Shown: positions 28,948 to 39,739 of the stretch, in pieces
How positions within the stretch are numbered: position 1 is the stretch's first letter
Layout of the letters: each line of letters starts with the position of its first letter
DNA from: Providencia alcalifaciens
Lineage (GTDB): Bacteria; Pseudomonadota; Gammaproteobacteria; Enterobacterales; Enterobacteriaceae
Direction of reading: 5' to 3'
Length of the DNA: 64,000 bases
Assembly: GCF_020271745.1 (NCBI RefSeq)
Contig: NZ_CP084296.1
Location: forward strand, 2,666,001 to 2,730,000
Made by a program: the position numbers and the translations under genes
Notes under the pieces: model-generated
What the model was told of the DNA's origin: nothing
Seen by the model: only the letters and a program-made list of their open reading frames with translations
Database searches by the model: none

Positions 28948-30054
28948 TTAAGCGATTTTTTTGCGAAATAAGTAATAAGCCAGAGAGCTAGTTATCAGGA
29001 AGATAATCAAAAGAGGCCATAAGCTGTGAAATACCACAGAAAAGTCGGCATCTTTAAGGTAAATCTGCTTAGTGATATCCGTAAAGTGGCGGATGGGATT
29101 AACCCACGTAATATCTTGTAGCCAAACAGGCATATTCTCGACGGGAGAGATATAACCGGATAGCAACACCGCGGGCATCATAAACACAAACACGCCAATA
29201 AACGCTTGCTGCTGAGTTGAGCACAATGCGGAGATAAGCAAACCAAATCCCACGAGTGATAAACCATAAAAAATCATCGTGCCATAGAACAGCAATAGTG
29301 AACCGGCGAATGGGATTTTGTAGCAAAAAATCCCAATCACTAACACCAATGTGGCTTGTGCAGTGGCGACGACTAAGGCAGGAATCGCTTTGCCAATAAA
29401 GATTTGCCATGTGGTCAGTGGCGAAACTAACAGTTGGTCGAGGGTTCCTTGCTCACGCTCTCTGGCAATAGACAACGAGGTGACGATCAGTACCCCAATC
29501 GTTGTAATCAATGCCACTAATGACGGCACAATAAACCATTTATAGTCTAAGTTTGGGTTGTACCAGTTGCGGACAATCAATTCGCTGTTATTGGGCGGTA
29601 CTTGGGTTTGTGTGAGCTCCTGCTGGTATTGCATGACTATCTGCTCAATGTAATTAGCCGCTATTTGGGAACTGTTTGAGTTTCGTCCATCCAATAGCAA
29701 CATCATATTCGCGGGATGATGGCTGGCGATATCAGCACTGAAATTTTGATTAAAGCGGACAACTAACAAGGCTTTGCGGTTATCTAACGTTTTTCGAATC
29801 TCTGATTCATTTTTCAGTAATAGAACATGGGAAAATGCGCTGGCTTTTGCTAAGCGTTGAGTGAGTTCAATGGAATGCTCGCCATTATCTTGGTCAAAAA
29901 TGGCAATGGTGGTGTTAGTGACTTCTAAGGTCGCCGCCAGTGGGAAAAGGATCATTTGGAAAATGACAGGCATGATCAAAATAATTCGCGTCTGTTTTTC
30001 CTGCAATAATGACTGTAATTCTTTCATAATTAAGGTGTAAAGACGATAAAACAT
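28948..30054 (-). CDS. ybhR: ABC-2 transporter permease
   Basis: A 368-residue permease of the YbhFSR exporter. One N-terminal membrane segment precedes a large periplasmic domain and five C-terminal segments, as in ABC-2 permeases. It matches E. coli YbhR closely ([42 protein letters not shown]). The E. coli complex exports cefoperazone-type drugs and has been linked to Na+/Li+ efflux. It is last in ybhGFSR, 8 bp after ybhS. Confidence 0.93.
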   Translation of the reverse strand: MFYRLYTLIMKELQSLLQEKQTRIILIMPVIFQMILFPLAATLEVTNTTIAIFDQDNGEHSIELTQRLAKASAFSHVLLLKNESEIRKTLDNRKALLVVRFNQNFSADIASHHPANMMLLLDGRNSNSSQIAANYIEQIVMQYQQELTQTQVPPNNSELIVRNWYNPNLDYKWFIVPSLVALITTIGVLIVTSLSIAREREQGTLDQLLVSPLTTWQIFIGKAIPALVVATAQATLVLVIGIFCYKIPFAGSLLLFYGTMIFYGLSLVGFGLLISALCSTQQQAFIGVFVFMMPAVLLSGYISPVENMPVWLQDITWVNPIRHFTDITKQIYLKDADFSVVFHSLWPLLIIFLITSSLAYYLFRKKIA

Positions 30055-30062
30055 ATTTCACC

Positions 30063-31202
30063 TCAATCCAAACGACGACGCGTTTTCAGCGCCGTTAAGC
30101 CAATGAATAATATCGCTGAGGCAATCAGCAATAAGAAATCGGTGAGTAACACCAAATAGATATCTCCCGCCAAAAACAAGGTCTGTAAGCTGCTGACAAA
30201 GTAGCGAGCGGGGATGAAGTAAGTCACTACTTGAATAAATACTGGCATGCTATCAATTTCAAAAATAAATCCTGAAAGCATAATGGCTGGCAAAAAGGCC
30301 GCATTCAGTGCCACCATCGCCGCATTGAACTGGTTGCGGGTAATGGTTGAAATCAGTAATCCCATTCCTAATGCGGTGGCTAAATAGAGGCTGGTTATGA
30401 CAAATAAAATCAACAAAGAGCCACGATAAGGAATATCGAGCACCAATGTCGTCACTAACATACACAGCACCATGACGAACGAGCCAAGAATTTGATAAGG
30501 CAATAATTTGGAAAGCAGTAGTTCAGTGCGAGTGATTTGGGTGGAAAGTAGTGCTTCCATGGTGCCTCGCTCCCATTCTCGGGCTATCACCAGTGAAGTT
30601 AAAATGGCACCCACGACAGTCATAATGATGCTAATGGCGCCCGGAATAATAAAATGTTGGCTCAGCGCTGCTTCGTTAAACCAGTATCGCATATTAAGTT
30701 CGATTAGCGGGTCGGTGGGATAACCTTGGTTTTCACCTTGTTGGATAAGCCATGTATGCCAAACCCCTTTGGTGTAGGCTTGCACAAAATTGGCGGTATT
30801 GGGTTCACTTCCATCGGTGATCACTTGGATTGCAGCATGTCCATTAGGGCGAGAAAGTTGCTCAGCAAAATTAACGGGGATCACCACAATGCCGCGAATT
30901 TCTCCCGCTTGCATTTTATTAATCAATAAATTGCGATTATCGCTAATGGTGGCATCAATAAAGGGAGAGCCAGTAAATGTATCGACCAATTCACGAGCCG
31001 GTTGGCTTTGTTGATCCATTAGGATGCCGACCCGCAATTTACTGGAGTCCAGATTGATCCCATAACCGAAAATAAACAACAGCATCAGCGGGATGACAAT
31101 AGCAATTAAGGCACTGCTGGGGTCACGAACTATCTGCTTACTTTCTTTCCAACAGAGGGCTTTAAGCCTGCGCCATGAAAAACCAGAGGCGGTTGTCTTC
31201 AT
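30063..31202 (-). CDS. ybhS: ABC-2 transporter permease
   Basis: A 379-residue permease, partner of YbhR in the same membrane complex, with the same topology. Conserved stretches are [16 protein letters not shown] near the N-terminus, [14 protein letters not shown], and [20 protein letters not shown]. Its start overlaps the ybhF stop by 4 bp, indicating translational coupling. The full order ybhG-ybhF-ybhS-ybhR matches E. coli. Confidence 0.93.
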   Translation of the reverse strand: MKTTASGFSWRRLKALCWKESKQIVRDPSSALIAIVIPLMLLFIFGYGINLDSSKLRVGILMDQQSQPARELVDTFTGSPFIDATISDNRNLLINKMQAGEIRGIVVIPVNFAEQLSRPNGHAAIQVITDGSEPNTANFVQAYTKGVWHTWLIQQGENQGYPTDPLIELNMRYWFNEAALSQHFIIPGAISIIMTVVGAILTSLVIAREWERGTMEALLSTQITRTELLLSKLLPYQILGSFVMVLCMLVTTLVLDIPYRGSLLILFVITSLYLATALGMGLLISTITRNQFNAAMVALNAAFLPAIMLSGFIFEIDSMPVFIQVVTYFIPARYFVSSLQTLFLAGDIYLVLLTDFLLLIASAILFIGLTALKTRRRLD

Positions 31203-32959
31203 TGTGCCTCCTGCTGTTTATCGTAGTTGAAAATCAATTCAATAAAGGCATCTTCCATCGATGGATTTGGATTTTTTGTGCTGGCTACCTGTTTTTTTAA
31301 CTCGTCAGGCGTACCTGCGGCAATAATTTTTCCGTGGTAAACCAGCCCGATACGATCGCAATATTCAGCTTCATCCATAAAGTGGGTGGTGACCATGACG
31401 GTGACCCCCTTATCTACCATACCATTAATATGTAACCAGAATTCTCGCCGAGTTAGCGGGTCAACTCCTGAAGTGGGTTCATCCAAAAACAGGATATCCG
31501 GTTCATGCATCAGTGAGCAGGCGAGGGCAAGGCGCTGCTTATAACCCAGCGGGAGCGAATCAGTAATCTGGCTGATAATGGGCGTAAAATTAAAGGCGTT
31601 AATCATCTCCTGCATTTTGGTGGCTTGCTGTTTATGATGTAAACCGTATACACCGGAGAAAAATTTTAAGTTTTGCCCAACTTTGAGGTTGCCATAGAGG
31701 GAAAATTTTTGCGCCATATACCCAAGGTGCTGACGGGCTTTGTTTGAACTGGTTTTTAAATCCATACCAAGTACTAGTGCCTGCCCATCAGTTGGTTTCA
31801 TTAATCCACACATCATTTTAAACGTGGTGGATTTCCCCGCGCCATTAGGTCCCAATAATCCAAAAATTTCACCACGTTTTACTTGAAAGTTGACGGTATC
31901 CGTTGCGGCAAAATCCCCGAATTTTTTGGTCAGGTTGCGGGCTTCAATGACGGTTTCATTGGGGGCCGGTGGAATTTGTGGCACGATAGCGGCGAGTTCA
32001 GAACGATGGGATGGTCCGCCACCTAAAAGGTCGATAAACGCATCTTCAAAGCGCGGCTGGGCTTCAATCAGCGTTTGATCTCCCATATTTAAGGCATTGA
32101 GTAAGTTCTCTTGGGATGCGTGAGGCTTTAAAATTAAGCGAATATAGCGGCCTTGGATCACGCCATCGGTGGTTTCAGGTAACACTAAGGCATTTTGCAA
32201 AATGGTGCGTTTTTGCGTTGCAGGTACATCGAGTAAAAATGAGCGTCCAGCCATCTTTTGGGTGAGCTGCTCGGGTTTGCCGCTGTACAGTAGCTTGCCT
32301 TCATTGAGTAACAGCACTTCTTTGCACTGCTCAGCTTCATCCAGATACGATGTGCTCCAGAGGATCAACATGCCATCGTCAGCAAGGGTGTGCACCATTT
32401 GCCACAGTTCTCGTCTGGCAATAGGATCTACGCCGACACCCGGTTCATCCAGCAGTAAAACTTTCGGTTTACCTAATAGGGTGCAGGCAAGTCCCAATTT
32501 CTGTTTCATTCCCCCAGAAAGCTTACCGGCAAGGCGAGCAGTAAATGGGGCTAGGCTAGTAAATGCGAGGAGTTGTTTATAGGTCTGTTGGCGCTCTTCA
32601 CCAATAACACCGCGCAGATCGGCATATAAATCAAGATTTTCTTGAACCGTTAAATCTTCATATAGACCGAATTTTTGTGGCATATAACCGAGGTTTGCCC
32701 GCACTTCGATACTGTCTTTAATCGGGTCTAATCCCATTAAGCGGATTTGCCCTGAATCCGGTTTGAGTAGCCCAGCCAGCATGCGCATCAGCGTTGTTTT
32801 CCCTGCGCCATCGGGACCGACTAACCCCGTCACGGAGCCGCCGTGAATTTCGGTAGTTAGGCTTTCAACCGCAGGGTTATCCAGTCCAATAAAGCGTTTT
32901 TCGACGCTGTTTAACGAAATAACGCTGTTTAATGAGTGAGTATCTTGCTGAGCCATCAT
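31199..32959 (-). CDS. ybhF: Dual ABC transporter ATP-binding protein
   Basis: A 586-residue cytoplasmic ATPase with two ABC domains in tandem. Domain one has Walker [10 protein letters not shown] and signature [11 protein letters not shown]. Domain two has Walker [10 protein letters not shown], and its signature region reads [18 protein letters not shown], a degenerate LSGGQ. It powers the YbhRS permease with the adaptor YbhG. Two in-frame ATG codons open the gene (32959 and 32956); AGGG upstream does not decide between them. Confidence 0.94.
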   Translation of the reverse strand: MMAQQDTHSLNSVISLNSVEKRFIGLDNPAVESLTTEIHGGSVTGLVGPDGAGKTTLMRMLAGLLKPDSGQIRLMGLDPIKDSIEVRANLGYMPQKFGLYEDLTVQENLDLYADLRGVIGEERQQTYKQLLAFTSLAPFTARLAGKLSGGMKQKLGLACTLLGKPKVLLLDEPGVGVDPIARRELWQMVHTLADDGMLILWSTSYLDEAEQCKEVLLLNEGKLLYSGKPEQLTQKMAGRSFLLDVPATQKRTILQNALVLPETTDGVIQGRYIRLILKPHASQENLLNALNMGDQTLIEAQPRFEDAFIDLLGGGPSHRSELAAIVPQIPPAPNETVIEARNLTKKFGDFAATDTVNFQVKRGEIFGLLGPNGAGKSTTFKMMCGLMKPTDGQALVLGMDLKTSSNKARQHLGYMAQKFSLYGNLKVGQNLKFFSGVYGLHHKQQATKMQEMINAFNFTPIISQITDSLPLGYKQRLALACSLMHEPDILFLDEPTSGVDPLTRREFWLHINGMVDKGVTVMVTTHFMDEAEYCDRIGLVYHGKIIAAGTPDELKKQVASTKNPNPSMEDAFIELIFNYDKQQEAQ

Positions 32960-32964
32960 GCGCC

Positions 32965-33957
32965 CTATTGCTGAGGTGCCGCAAACTGAACGGTGACGGG
33001 CATTCCTTGACGCAGCTTATCATTAGGATCATCGACAATAATTCGTAGTCGATAGACTAAGTCGGTACGTAAATCCGGTGTTTGTACACTTTTTGGGGTA
33101 AATTCGGCGGTGGGGGAGACAAAACCAATTGTACCATGGTAAGGGGTATTAGGCTGGCTATCCGTAAAGAGTAAGACTTTACGACCAGGAACCGCATCAC
33201 CTAAGTGAGCCTCACTCACATAGGCACGTACCCAAACAGGATGCGTTAATGTCACACTAAAAACGGTATTGCCCATGCCAATAATGGTGCCGGGTTCGAT
33301 AGCGCGAGTCAGGATTGTGCCATCAGATGGGGCGATAAGCTGTGTGTCTGAAAGATCAAGCTCAGCTTGGGCAACAGCCGCTTCTGCTTGCAACCATTCG
33401 CCTCGGGCTGCTGCTATCTCTTCTTGGCGAAATCCACTCTGATATTGATTGAGTTTATCTTGGGATGCTTTTAGCGCGGCAAGCGTTTGATTGCGATTAT
33501 TTTTTGCATTATCTAAATCATTGGCAGAAATCAGTTTTTGAGCTGCTAAACCTTGCTGACGTTTATAAAAATTATCCGCATATTGCCAAGCGGCTTGACG
33601 TTGAGCGACTTCAGACTCGACTTGAGCAATTTCTTGTGTCCGGTAGCCTTTCTCTTTGAGAGCTAACTGGGCTTTGGCGCTATCACGCAGCCCTTTGGCT
33701 TTATTTAATGCGTTGATGTAGGGCGCATCATCCAATTTTCCGAGTAATTGTCCAGCAGTGACTTTCGCCCCTTCATCAACATCTAAAGAGACGAGCTTAC
33801 CATTGACTCGAAAACTAAGGTTAACGGTGCGCACATCCACATTCCCGTATAAGGTGAATGTTTTATCCTTAAGAGACTGATAATAGTAGCCCCCAGCAAT
33901 AGCGCTAATCAGAATAATAATCAGTAAAATAACCAGTGCACGGCGTTTTGTGTTCAT
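32965..33957 (-). CDS. ybhG: HlyD-type membrane fusion protein
   Basis: A 330-residue periplasmic adaptor anchored by one N-terminal membrane segment (residues about 7-25). A biotinyl-lipoyl domain ([18 protein letters not shown]) leads into a long alpha-helical hairpin rich in Ala, Gln and Glu, then a beta-barrel ([17 protein letters not shown]). It links the YbhFSR ABC exporter to an outer membrane channel, probably TolC. It follows cecR, whose E. coli homologue represses this operon. Confidence 0.92.
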   Translation of the reverse strand: MNTKRRALVILLIIILISAIAGGYYYQSLKDKTFTLYGNVDVRTVNLSFRVNGKLVSLDVDEGAKVTAGQLLGKLDDAPYINALNKAKGLRDSAKAQLALKEKGYRTQEIAQVESEVAQRQAAWQYADNFYKRQQGLAAQKLISANDLDNAKNNRNQTLAALKASQDKLNQYQSGFRQEEIAAARGEWLQAEAAVAQAELDLSDTQLIAPSDGTILTRAIEPGTIIGMGNTVFSVTLTHPVWVRAYVSEAHLGDAVPGRKVLLFTDSQPNTPYHGTIGFVSPTAEFTPKSVQTPDLRTDLVYRLRIIVDDPNDKLRQGMPVTVQFAAPQQ

Positions 33958-34023
33958 AGCTAACCTTAGTGACGGATAAAAACATTACTCAGGATTATGA
34001 TTTGATTTTATCCATATATCATA

Positions 34024-34716
34024 TCACTTTTCTGCGTGTTGGCGATGACGTAACCCCAATAATAAGATGTCGATATGCTCAATAAGAACCTGATTAATAA
34101 TTTTAAATTCGTTTTCGTTGATGTGTTTCCAACCAGTTTGTCTGAGTAAGGTTTCTCGCGCAATACGGAAAGAGAGGGTTTCACCCAAAATGGCGTGCGT
34201 GTGGATCAAGGTCGCTAGATTATTGGGATCGGCGCCAATGTAGATAGAAATTAAGCGATTAAGCCGTGAGTGAATGGGTCCCAACGCTTGTTCGTGGATC
34301 AGTCCATATGCTTCGGTTGGGTTAAGTTGTTCGCGAGCTAGAATGCGTGAAAAGCTTAAGTTTTCTTTTTTAAGCTGGAAAAAATTGTACGAAATAATGG
34401 TTTTTTTCAGCAATTCGAGCGCTTCTTCAGGAATTTGTAATTCTGCGGGCTGACTAATAAAGCTATCTATTTGAGTGACACTTTCAGCGAAACTCTCTTT
34501 GATATTGTTAGCAATTTGCTGAGCAACGGCGAGATATAACCCTTCTTTAGACCCGAAATAATAGGAGATGGCGGCGATGTTTTGCCCGGATGCTTGGGCA
34601 ATTTGGCGGGTGGTTGCCCCGTCGATACCTTGTTCTCCATAAACATCGGCGGCGGCGAGAAGAAGTTGGAGTTTGGCGTTCTCTCCACGTAATGTTGGCG
34701 ATGAATTTGTGTTCAT
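34024..34716 (-). CDS. cecR: TetR family regulator of the ybh exporter and rhlE
   Basis: A 230-residue TetR repressor orthologous to E. coli CecR (YbiH), which controls cefoperazone and chloramphenicol sensitivity genes. The N-terminal helix-turn-helix is clear: GATTRQIAQASGQNIAAISYYFGSKEG. The ligand domain keeps the SREQLSPTAAY-like ILAREQLNPTEAY segment. The start at 34716 follows AAGGA with good spacing; an upstream frame at 34803 lacks family support. It heads ybhGFSR and is divergent from rhlE, as in E. coli. Confidence 0.9.
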   Translation of the reverse strand: MNTNSSPTLRGENAKLQLLLAAADVYGEQGIDGATTRQIAQASGQNIAAISYYFGSKEGLYLAVAQQIANNIKESFAESVTQIDSFISQPAELQIPEEALELLKKTIISYNFFQLKKENLSFSRILAREQLNPTEAYGLIHEQALGPIHSRLNRLISIYIGADPNNLATLIHTHAILGETLSFRIARETLLRQTGWKHINENEFKIINQVLIEHIDILLLGLRHRQHAEK

Positions 34717-34807
34717 AAACATTCCTTTTGATTCAGAATTAAATAATTTTCGGCATGCTCTTAGTTGGCATTTATTCATTGTGTAGGATGAAAATGGATA
34801 CATCTTT

Positions 34808-34832
34808 AGTTATGTATACGTATATATACTAT
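34808..34832. promoter_or_regulatory. Candidate CecR operator
   Basis: An imperfect AT-rich palindrome (TAGTTATGTATAC against GTATATATACTA) lies between cecR and rhlE. TetR proteins usually bind such sites beside their own gene. The sequence is so AT-rich that chance is a real alternative. Confidence 0.3.
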
Positions 34833-35011
34833 ATAAAGCAGATTTTGTATTAGTTTATTCATCAATCTAAATTAATATATTTATCACGCTCAAATGATGG
34901 TAGAATTTTTGCGTATCGCATGGCAGTTTGCGCTTTTCTTCTATTGAATATCGAATCTTCCCCCCTAGAGCTGCCCAGTAAATTGAAGCGGTGGAGCCCG
35001 GAGTAATTAAT

Positions 35012-36403
35012 TTGACTAGTTTTTCTGACCTCGCGTTAAACGAGGAAATCTTGCGTGCCATTAATGAATTAGGCTATGAAAGCCCTACGCCTATTCAACA
35101 ACAAGCTATTCCTGCTGTTTTAGCGGGTAAAGACCTATTGGCCAGTGCTCAAACAGGTACAGGTAAAACCGCTGGTTTTACTTTACCTATTTTGCAAAAG
35201 CTGGTGGACAATCCACGCGGCAATAACCGTCGTCCTATTCGCGCATTGATTTTAACCCCGACTCGTGAACTTGCGGCTCAAGTGGCTGAAAATGTAAAAG
35301 AATATAGTCGTCATTTGAGAATTCGCTCATGTGTTGTGTTTGGTGGTGTCAGTATCAACCCGCAAATGATGAAACTGCGCGGTGGTGTAGATGTGTTGAT
35401 CGCAACACCGGGTCGTTTACTGGACTTGGAACATCAAAACGCGGTGGATTTATCGCAGGTTGAAGTTTTCGTCTTGGATGAAGCTGACCGTATGTTAGAC
35501 ATGGGCTTTATTCACGATATTCGCCGTGTAATCACTAAATTACCTAAAAAGCGCCAAAATCTTCTGTTCTCAGCGACGTTCTCTGATGAGATCAAACAGT
35601 TGGCGAGCAAGTTATTGAACAATCCAGTTTCTATTGAAGTGGCTCCGCGCAACTCAGCTTCTGAGCAAGTAACGCAGTATGTTCATTTAGTGGATAAAAA
35701 ACGTAAAGCTGAGTTACTCTCGTTTATGATTGGGCGTGAAAACTGGCAGCAAGTACTGGTGTTTACACGTACCAAACATGGCGCTAACCGCTTAGCTGAG
35801 CACTTAAACAAAGATGGTGTCAAAGCGGCGGCGATTCATGGTAATAAGAGCCAAGGCGCTCGTACCCGTGCTTTAGCTGATTTTAAATCCGGGGATATCC
35901 GTGTCTTAGTGGCGACAGATATTGCGGCTCGCGGCTTAGATATCGAACAACTGCCTTATGTGGTTAACTTTGAGCTACCGAATGTGGCGGAAGATTACGT
36001 TCACCGTATTGGTCGTACAGGACGAGCTGAAGCGACGGGTATGGCGGTATCTTTAGTGTGTATCGATGAAGCGAAACTGCTTAAAGATATTGAGAAATTA
36101 TTGAAGAAATCCATCCCACAGATGGAGATTGAAGGCTACGAGCCAGACCCATCAATCAAAGCTGAGCCGATCCAAAAGCCTTCTCAGCGTAATGATCGTC
36201 GAGGTTCTGATAGCCGCCGCGGGTCTGATAACCGTCGTGGTTCTGATAATAGCCGCAATGAGCGTAGTCATAGTAGCAATAAAGGTCCGAGCCGTCCTCG
36301 CCGTCAAAATGCGAATTCCGAGAAAGGTCAATCTGAATCCACTTCAGGCTCACCGTGGAAAAATGCACAGAAGCGCGTTAGACAAGGGCGTAGTGACAGC
36401 TAA
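35012..36403 (+). CDS. rhlE: ATP-dependent RNA helicase RhlE
   Basis: A 463-residue DEAD-box helicase involved in ribosome assembly. Motifs in order: the Q motif [10 protein letters not shown], Walker [25 protein letters not shown], and [13 protein letters not shown]. The basic C-terminal tail contains near-repeats of Arg-Arg-Gly-Ser-Asp-Asn, likely for RNA binding. The TTG at 35012 is preferred: GGAG lies 8 bases before it, and the protein then starts at TSFSDLALN like the family. A GTG at 34991 is the alternative. Its stop overlaps the dusC start. Confidence 0.93.
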   Translation: MTSFSDLALNEEILRAINELGYESPTPIQQQAIPAVLAGKDLLASAQTGTGKTAGFTLPILQKLVDNPRGNNRRPIRALILTPTRELAAQVAENVKEYSRHLRIRSCVVFGGVSINPQMMKLRGGVDVLIATPGRLLDLEHQNAVDLSQVEVFVLDEADRMLDMGFIHDIRRVITKLPKKRQNLLFSATFSDEIKQLASKLLNNPVSIEVAPRNSASEQVTQYVHLVDKKRKAELLSFMIGRENWQQVLVFTRTKHGANRLAEHLNKDGVKAAAIHGNKSQGARTRALADFKSGDIRVLVATDIAARGLDIEQLPYVVNFELPNVAEDYVHRIGRTGRAEATGMAVSLVCIDEAKLLKDIEKLLKKSIPQMEIEGYEPDPSIKAEPIQKPSQRNDRRGSDSRRGSDNRRGSDNSRNERSHSSNKGPSRPRRQNANSEKGQSESTSGSPWKNAQKRVRQGRSDS

Positions 36404-37362
36404 TGCGTGTACTACTCGCCCCGATGGAAGGGGTACTCGATTCTCTGGTTCGCCGATTATTGAGTGAGGTGAACGACTACGACTTGTGCATTACTGAGTT
36501 TGTGCGAGTTGTCGATACCTTGTTGCCGGCAAAAACGTTTTATCGGTTATGCCCGGAATTGCAACAGGGCAGCCGAACGCCATCGGGGACGTTAGTGCGG
36601 GTGCAGCTATTAGGGCAACATCCTGAGTGGTTGGCTGAAAATGCCAACCGCGCGATTGAATTAGGCTCTTGGGGCGTCGATCTCAATTGCGGTTGTCCAT
36701 CAAAAACGGTGAATGGCAGCGGTGGTGGTGCGACGTTATTGAAGCAGCCGGATCTTATCTATCACGCCGCTAAAGCTATGCGGGCGGCGGTACCCAAAGA
36801 ATTACCCGTTTCAGTGAAAGTTCGTTTGGGGTGGGATAGCAGCCAGTTTGCTCACGAAATTGCGGATGCTGTACAGCAAGCAGGAGCGACCGAATTGACA
36901 GTTCACGGGCGCACAAAGGAAGATGGCTATAAAGCGGAATGCATTAACTGGCAGGCGATTGGTGAACTTCGCCAGAAACTGTCGATTCCGGTCATTGCCA
37001 ATGGCGAAATCTGGGATTATGAAAGTGCTAAACGCTGTATGGAAATCACCGGGTGTGATTCGATTATGATCGGCCGAGGCGCATTAAATACGCCGAATTT
37101 GAGTCGAGTGATCAAACATAATGTCGCGAAGATGCCTTGGGAACAGGTCGGGAAAATCCTCTTTAAATATACGGAATTAGAAAAACTGGGGGATACAGGG
37201 CATTACCATGCGGCTCGTATCAAACAGTGGCTGAGTTATTTACGTAAAGAGTATCAGCAGGCGGATGAACTGTTTTCTCAAGTGAGAGCGTTGAAAACGG
37301 CAGAGCAAATAGCGGATGTTATTGCGCTGCATGTGGATCAACTTTCTGTCACATCATCTTAA
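36403..37362 (+). CDS. dusC: tRNA-dihydrouridine(16) synthase
   Basis: A 319-residue flavoenzyme that reduces uridine 16 in tRNA. It is very similar to E. coli Dus[18 protein letters not shown] at the start, the substrate-site [17 protein letters not shown] with the catalytic cysteine, [10 protein letters not shown], and [13 protein letters not shown]. Its ATG shares a base with the rhlE stop codon, so the two are probably translated from one message. In E. coli dusC lies elsewhere, so this pairing with rhlE is a local rearrangement. Confidence 0.95.
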   Translation: MRVLLAPMEGVLDSLVRRLLSEVNDYDLCITEFVRVVDTLLPAKTFYRLCPELQQGSRTPSGTLVRVQLLGQHPEWLAENANRAIELGSWGVDLNCGCPSKTVNGSGGGATLLKQPDLIYHAAKAMRAAVPKELPVSVKVRLGWDSSQFAHEIADAVQQAGATELTVHGRTKEDGYKAECINWQAIGELRQKLSIPVIANGEIWDYESAKRCMEITGCDSIMIGRGALNTPNLSRVIKHNVAKMPWEQVGKILFKYTELEKLGDTGHYHAARIKQWLSYLRKEYQQADELFSQVRALKTAEQIADVIALHVDQLSVTSS

Positions 37363-37409
37363 CATGATGAAATTTGCCAAAATTTGAGATTAGGTCTTTA
37401 ATTACAATG

Positions 37410-37447
37410 TACGGTGGTGATTAATTCAAAATACTGTCATCACCGTA
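37410..37447. other. Hairpin downstream of dusC
   Basis: An 11-bp stem (37410-37420 with 37437-37447, one G-T wobble) encloses a 16-base AT-rich loop. No T run follows, so it is a weak terminator or an mRNA-end stabiliser between dusC and glsB. Confidence 0.4.
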
Positions 37448-37529
37448 TGAAATGATTAAAGAGTCTATATCGTGTAACAAAGTTAGTGTGCTAGGAAATT
37501 TAAAGCAACAGAGATATTGGAGGCCTCAA

Positions 37530-37778
37530 ATGGGCATTATTGCTTGGATTATCTTTGGTTTAATCGCAGGTGTTTTAGCTAAATGGCTGATGCCAGGAAC
37601 CTATCAAATGGGTTTTATCATGACGACTGTATTGGGGATCGTCGGGGCGGTTGTCGGGGGATACATCAGCACATTCTTTGGTAAAGGCAAGGTGGATGGC
37701 TTTAACTTCGGGAGTTTTGTTGTTGCTGTGATCGGCGCCATTGCCGTGTTATTCCTTGCGGGAATGTTTATTAAGTAG
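37530..37778 (+). CDS. GlsB/YeaQ/YmgE family stress-response membrane protein
   Basis: An 82-residue membrane protein of the transglycosylase-associated (GlsB/YeaQ) family. Three hydrophobic segments carry the usual glycine-rich pattern: IIFGLIAGVLAKWLMPG, then TVLGIVGAVVGGYI, then VIGAIAVLFLAGM. The biochemical role is unknown; relatives are general stress proteins. The start at 37530 has a strong GGAGG 6 bases upstream. A frame opening at 37452 has no support. A strong terminator follows. Confidence 0.88.
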   Translation: MGIIAWIIFGLIAGVLAKWLMPGTYQMGFIMTTVLGIVGAVVGGYISTFFGKGKVDGFNFGSFVVAVIGAIAVLFLAGMFIK

Positions 37779-37840
37779 CATTTCTCAGGCTACTATCATT
37801 AAGGGTAGTTTTTTCGCTACCACACAATTTACTATTTATT

Positions 37841-37890
37841 AAAGCCACTTATTATGACGTCCGCTAAATAATGAGTGGCTTTAATTTTTT
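37841..37890. terminator. Strong bidirectional terminator after glsB
   Basis: A 15-bp stem with one G-T wobble (37841-37855 with 37868-37882) is followed by AATTTTTT on the + strand. A smaller stem with TTTTTT lies just before it, near 37792-37815. The T run of this hairpin touches the end of the - strand gene at 37889, so it also bounds the orphan two-gene cassette. Confidence 0.85.
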
Positions 37891-38275
37891 AATTTTTACA
37901 TGGCTCATGTACCATAAATTTATGAATAGATGACACTTGAGATGTCATTAGCTCAAGTAGCTTCTGAATAAAGAAACCATTTTTTGAGTAACTCCACGTA
38001 ATATAGTTATTTTCGACTAAAGATAATTCGATTTTATCGATGTTAATATGGTAGTTAAATATAGGGTCTAAATCTAAAGCTCGATAAGTGTATAAATAAA
38101 AAGTCATGTCTTCTAAATTGGTTGTATTAAAGCAACTTATAATAAATTTATCCGACTCTTTATGAATAACAGGGTGTATTTCATGTGTTTGTTGCCACAA
38201 TATTTTTTTATGTAAGCTTTTCATTAGAATATTACAGATTATTCTATTTTCATTAAATTCCATAATAAACCTCAT
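37889..38275 (-). CDS. Hypothetical protein, second gene of an orphan pair
   Basis: A 128-residue protein I do not recognise. It has no signal peptide or membrane segment and reads as a small soluble alpha/beta protein rich in Ile, Asn and His, with two cysteines in the N-terminal half and one near the C-terminus. Base composition is more AT-rich than in flanking housekeeping genes. Its start overlaps the stop of the upstream membrane-protein gene by 4 bp, so the two are made together. The cassette sits between strong terminators and breaks the E. coli gene order. Confidence 0.65.
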   Translation of the reverse strand: MRFIMEFNENRIICNILMKSLHKKILWQQTHEIHPVIHKESDKFIISCFNTTNLEDMTFYLYTYRALDLDPIFNYHINIDKIELSLVENNYITWSYSKNGFFIQKLLELMTSQVSSIHKFMVHEPCKN

Positions 38276-38730
38276 ATTTTTCTTTCAGATATACTAAGTG
38301 TGTTGTTTATATAATCGAGTAAGATAATTGTCTCATTAAGAAAATGAAAGTAATGATTATAACTTAGATCATCATAGTTATTAATGGCAAGAATCTTCTT
38401 TGTATTAATTATGTACTTATTTATATATGTGGTGAATTTTTTGTCTTTTAACTCCATAAACAAAAAGTAATTATGTAGGGGTAGCATCTTTCTTTGCAAT
38501 AGAATTTTATCTTTACTACTCATGTTTACACTGGGTATTTCTGATATGTGTATGTAATAGTTGTTAAAAAGAGCATTTAACTTCTCTTTATGAAAATAAA
38601 TGGATGCCTTACGATTAAATTTAATCGTCAATCTTGATGTTTGTAATAGAACCCATAAAGTTGCTGCGGTACCTACAAAGGTAGATAGCGTCCCTAGGTT
38701 TATTACCCAGAGTTCCCATAATGTATTCAT
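38272..38730 (-). CDS. Hypothetical protein with one N-terminal membrane segment
   Basis: A 152-residue protein of unknown family. Residues about 8-30 (INLGTLSTFVGTAATLWVLL) form one membrane helix, followed by a charged helical cytoplasmic domain that includes the IYFHKEKLNALFNNYYI segment. This layout, one anchor plus a helical tail, is common in small membrane-associated phage defence and stress proteins, but I saw no diagnostic motif. It is AT-rich and coupled to the downstream gene by a 4-bp overlap. Its promoter would lie in the AT-rich 38731-38820 stretch. Confidence 0.65.
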   Translation of the reverse strand: MNTLWELWVINLGTLSTFVGTAATLWVLLQTSRLTIKFNRKASIYFHKEKLNALFNNYYIHISEIPSVNMSSKDKILLQRKMLPLHNYFLFMELKDKKFTTYINKYIINTKKILAINNYDDLSYNHYFHFLNETIILLDYINNTLSISERKI

Positions 38731-38820
38731 TAGTTATTAGCTCCATAAAAATAGAGTAATAAAAAGCGTAATTAATTTAATTAATTTTTTATAATATTAG
38801 ATTTAAATAGAATAAATAAA

Positions 38821-38853
38821 TTCCCTCATAATTAACGCTTATTTATGAGGGAA
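38821..38853 (-). terminator. sseA terminator
   Basis: A perfect 11-bp stem (TTCCCTCATAA at 38821-38831 with TTATGAGGGAA at 38843-38853). On the - strand it is followed by TTTATTTATTC. It lies 10 bp after the sseA stop and separates sseA from the orphan cassette promoter. Confidence 0.8.
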
Positions 38854-38863
38854 TAAAAAATGA

Positions 38864-39706
38864 TTAAGGTTCGATTGGTAACCCGTTGTCTTGCCCCCAT
38901 TGCGCCCATGAACCATCATAGAGGCGCACATGTGGATTACCTAATAAGACCAATGCTAGTAAAACAACGGCAGCAGTCATGCCTGAGCCACAGGTTGTGA
39001 CTGTTGGTGCGGTAATATCAACACCTTGCTGAGCAAAAATAGTTTTTAACTGTTCGGGGGATTTATATTCCCCATTATCCACTAATAAATCCCAAGGCAC
39101 ATTTTTACTGCCCGGAATATGCCCCATTCTTAAACCGGGGCGAGGTTCAGGGGCTTGAGCGAGAAAACGGGCAGCCGCACGCGCATCAATAATTTGAATT
39201 TTACCTTCAGTGGCAATCTCTAACATTTGTTGTTGATTCAGTGCATTGGCATCTTGTCTATCTGCAATAAAGGTTTGTGCAGCTGGTGGAGTGACTTTAC
39301 CCGATTGGGTTGTGAAACCGGCTGCTTTCCATGCGTTAATTCCGCCCGCTAAAATTTTAACCTGTTTACAGCCTAAAGTGCGGAAAGTCCACCATGCACG
39401 TGGGGATGAAAATAAGTTATTTTGAGCGTAAATAATGACTTGGGTTTGATTATTAATCCCCATCGCTCCAACAGCTTGGCTAAATGTGGCGGCATCAGGG
39501 AGCATATGGGGTAAGTCGCAACTCTTATCGGCGACTTCATCTTGATTAAAAAATTGAGCTTGGGGAATGTGCTCATCCAGGTAGCTTTGGTAGCAATCAT
39601 AAGGGGCGGTAGGTGGTGGTGTAGAGACATCAAGCACAATAATATTACTGTCTGAAAGATGCGAATTTAACCACTCTGGTGTTACAAAATAATCGTTGTA
39701 CATCAT
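38864..39706 (-). CDS. sseA: 3-mercaptopyruvate sulfurtransferase
   Basis: A 280-residue tandem rhodanese protein. It transfers sulfur from 3-mercaptopyruvate to cyanide or thiols. The first rhodanese domain is inactive; the second carries the catalytic cysteine in TTCGSGMTAAV. RAWWTFRTLG and GGINAWKAAG are typical linker segments. Two adjacent ATG codons (39706 and 39703) both fit the GGTGAG site. In E. coli sseA is in a different region. Confidence 0.92.
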   Translation of the reverse strand: MMYNDYFVTPEWLNSHLSDSNIIVLDVSTPPPTAPYDCYQSYLDEHIPQAQFFNQDEVADKSCDLPHMLPDAATFSQAVGAMGINNQTQVIIYAQNNLFSSPRAWWTFRTLGCKQVKILAGGINAWKAAGFTTQSGKVTPPAAQTFIADRQDANALNQQQMLEIATEGKIQIIDARAAARFLAQAPEPRPGLRMGHIPGSKNVPWDLLVDNGEYKSPEQLKTIFAQQGVDITAPTVTTCGSGMTAAVVLLALVLLGNPHVRLYDGSWAQWGQDNGLPIEP

Positions 39707-39739
39707 AACTCACCGTCCCGTTTGATTAATAGTGGATGA

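Noticed and set aside
30259-30465. Short frames inside ybhS and other transporter genes
   Set aside because: Hydrophobic coding sequence produces such shadows in other frames. None has its own ribosome-binding site or family match.
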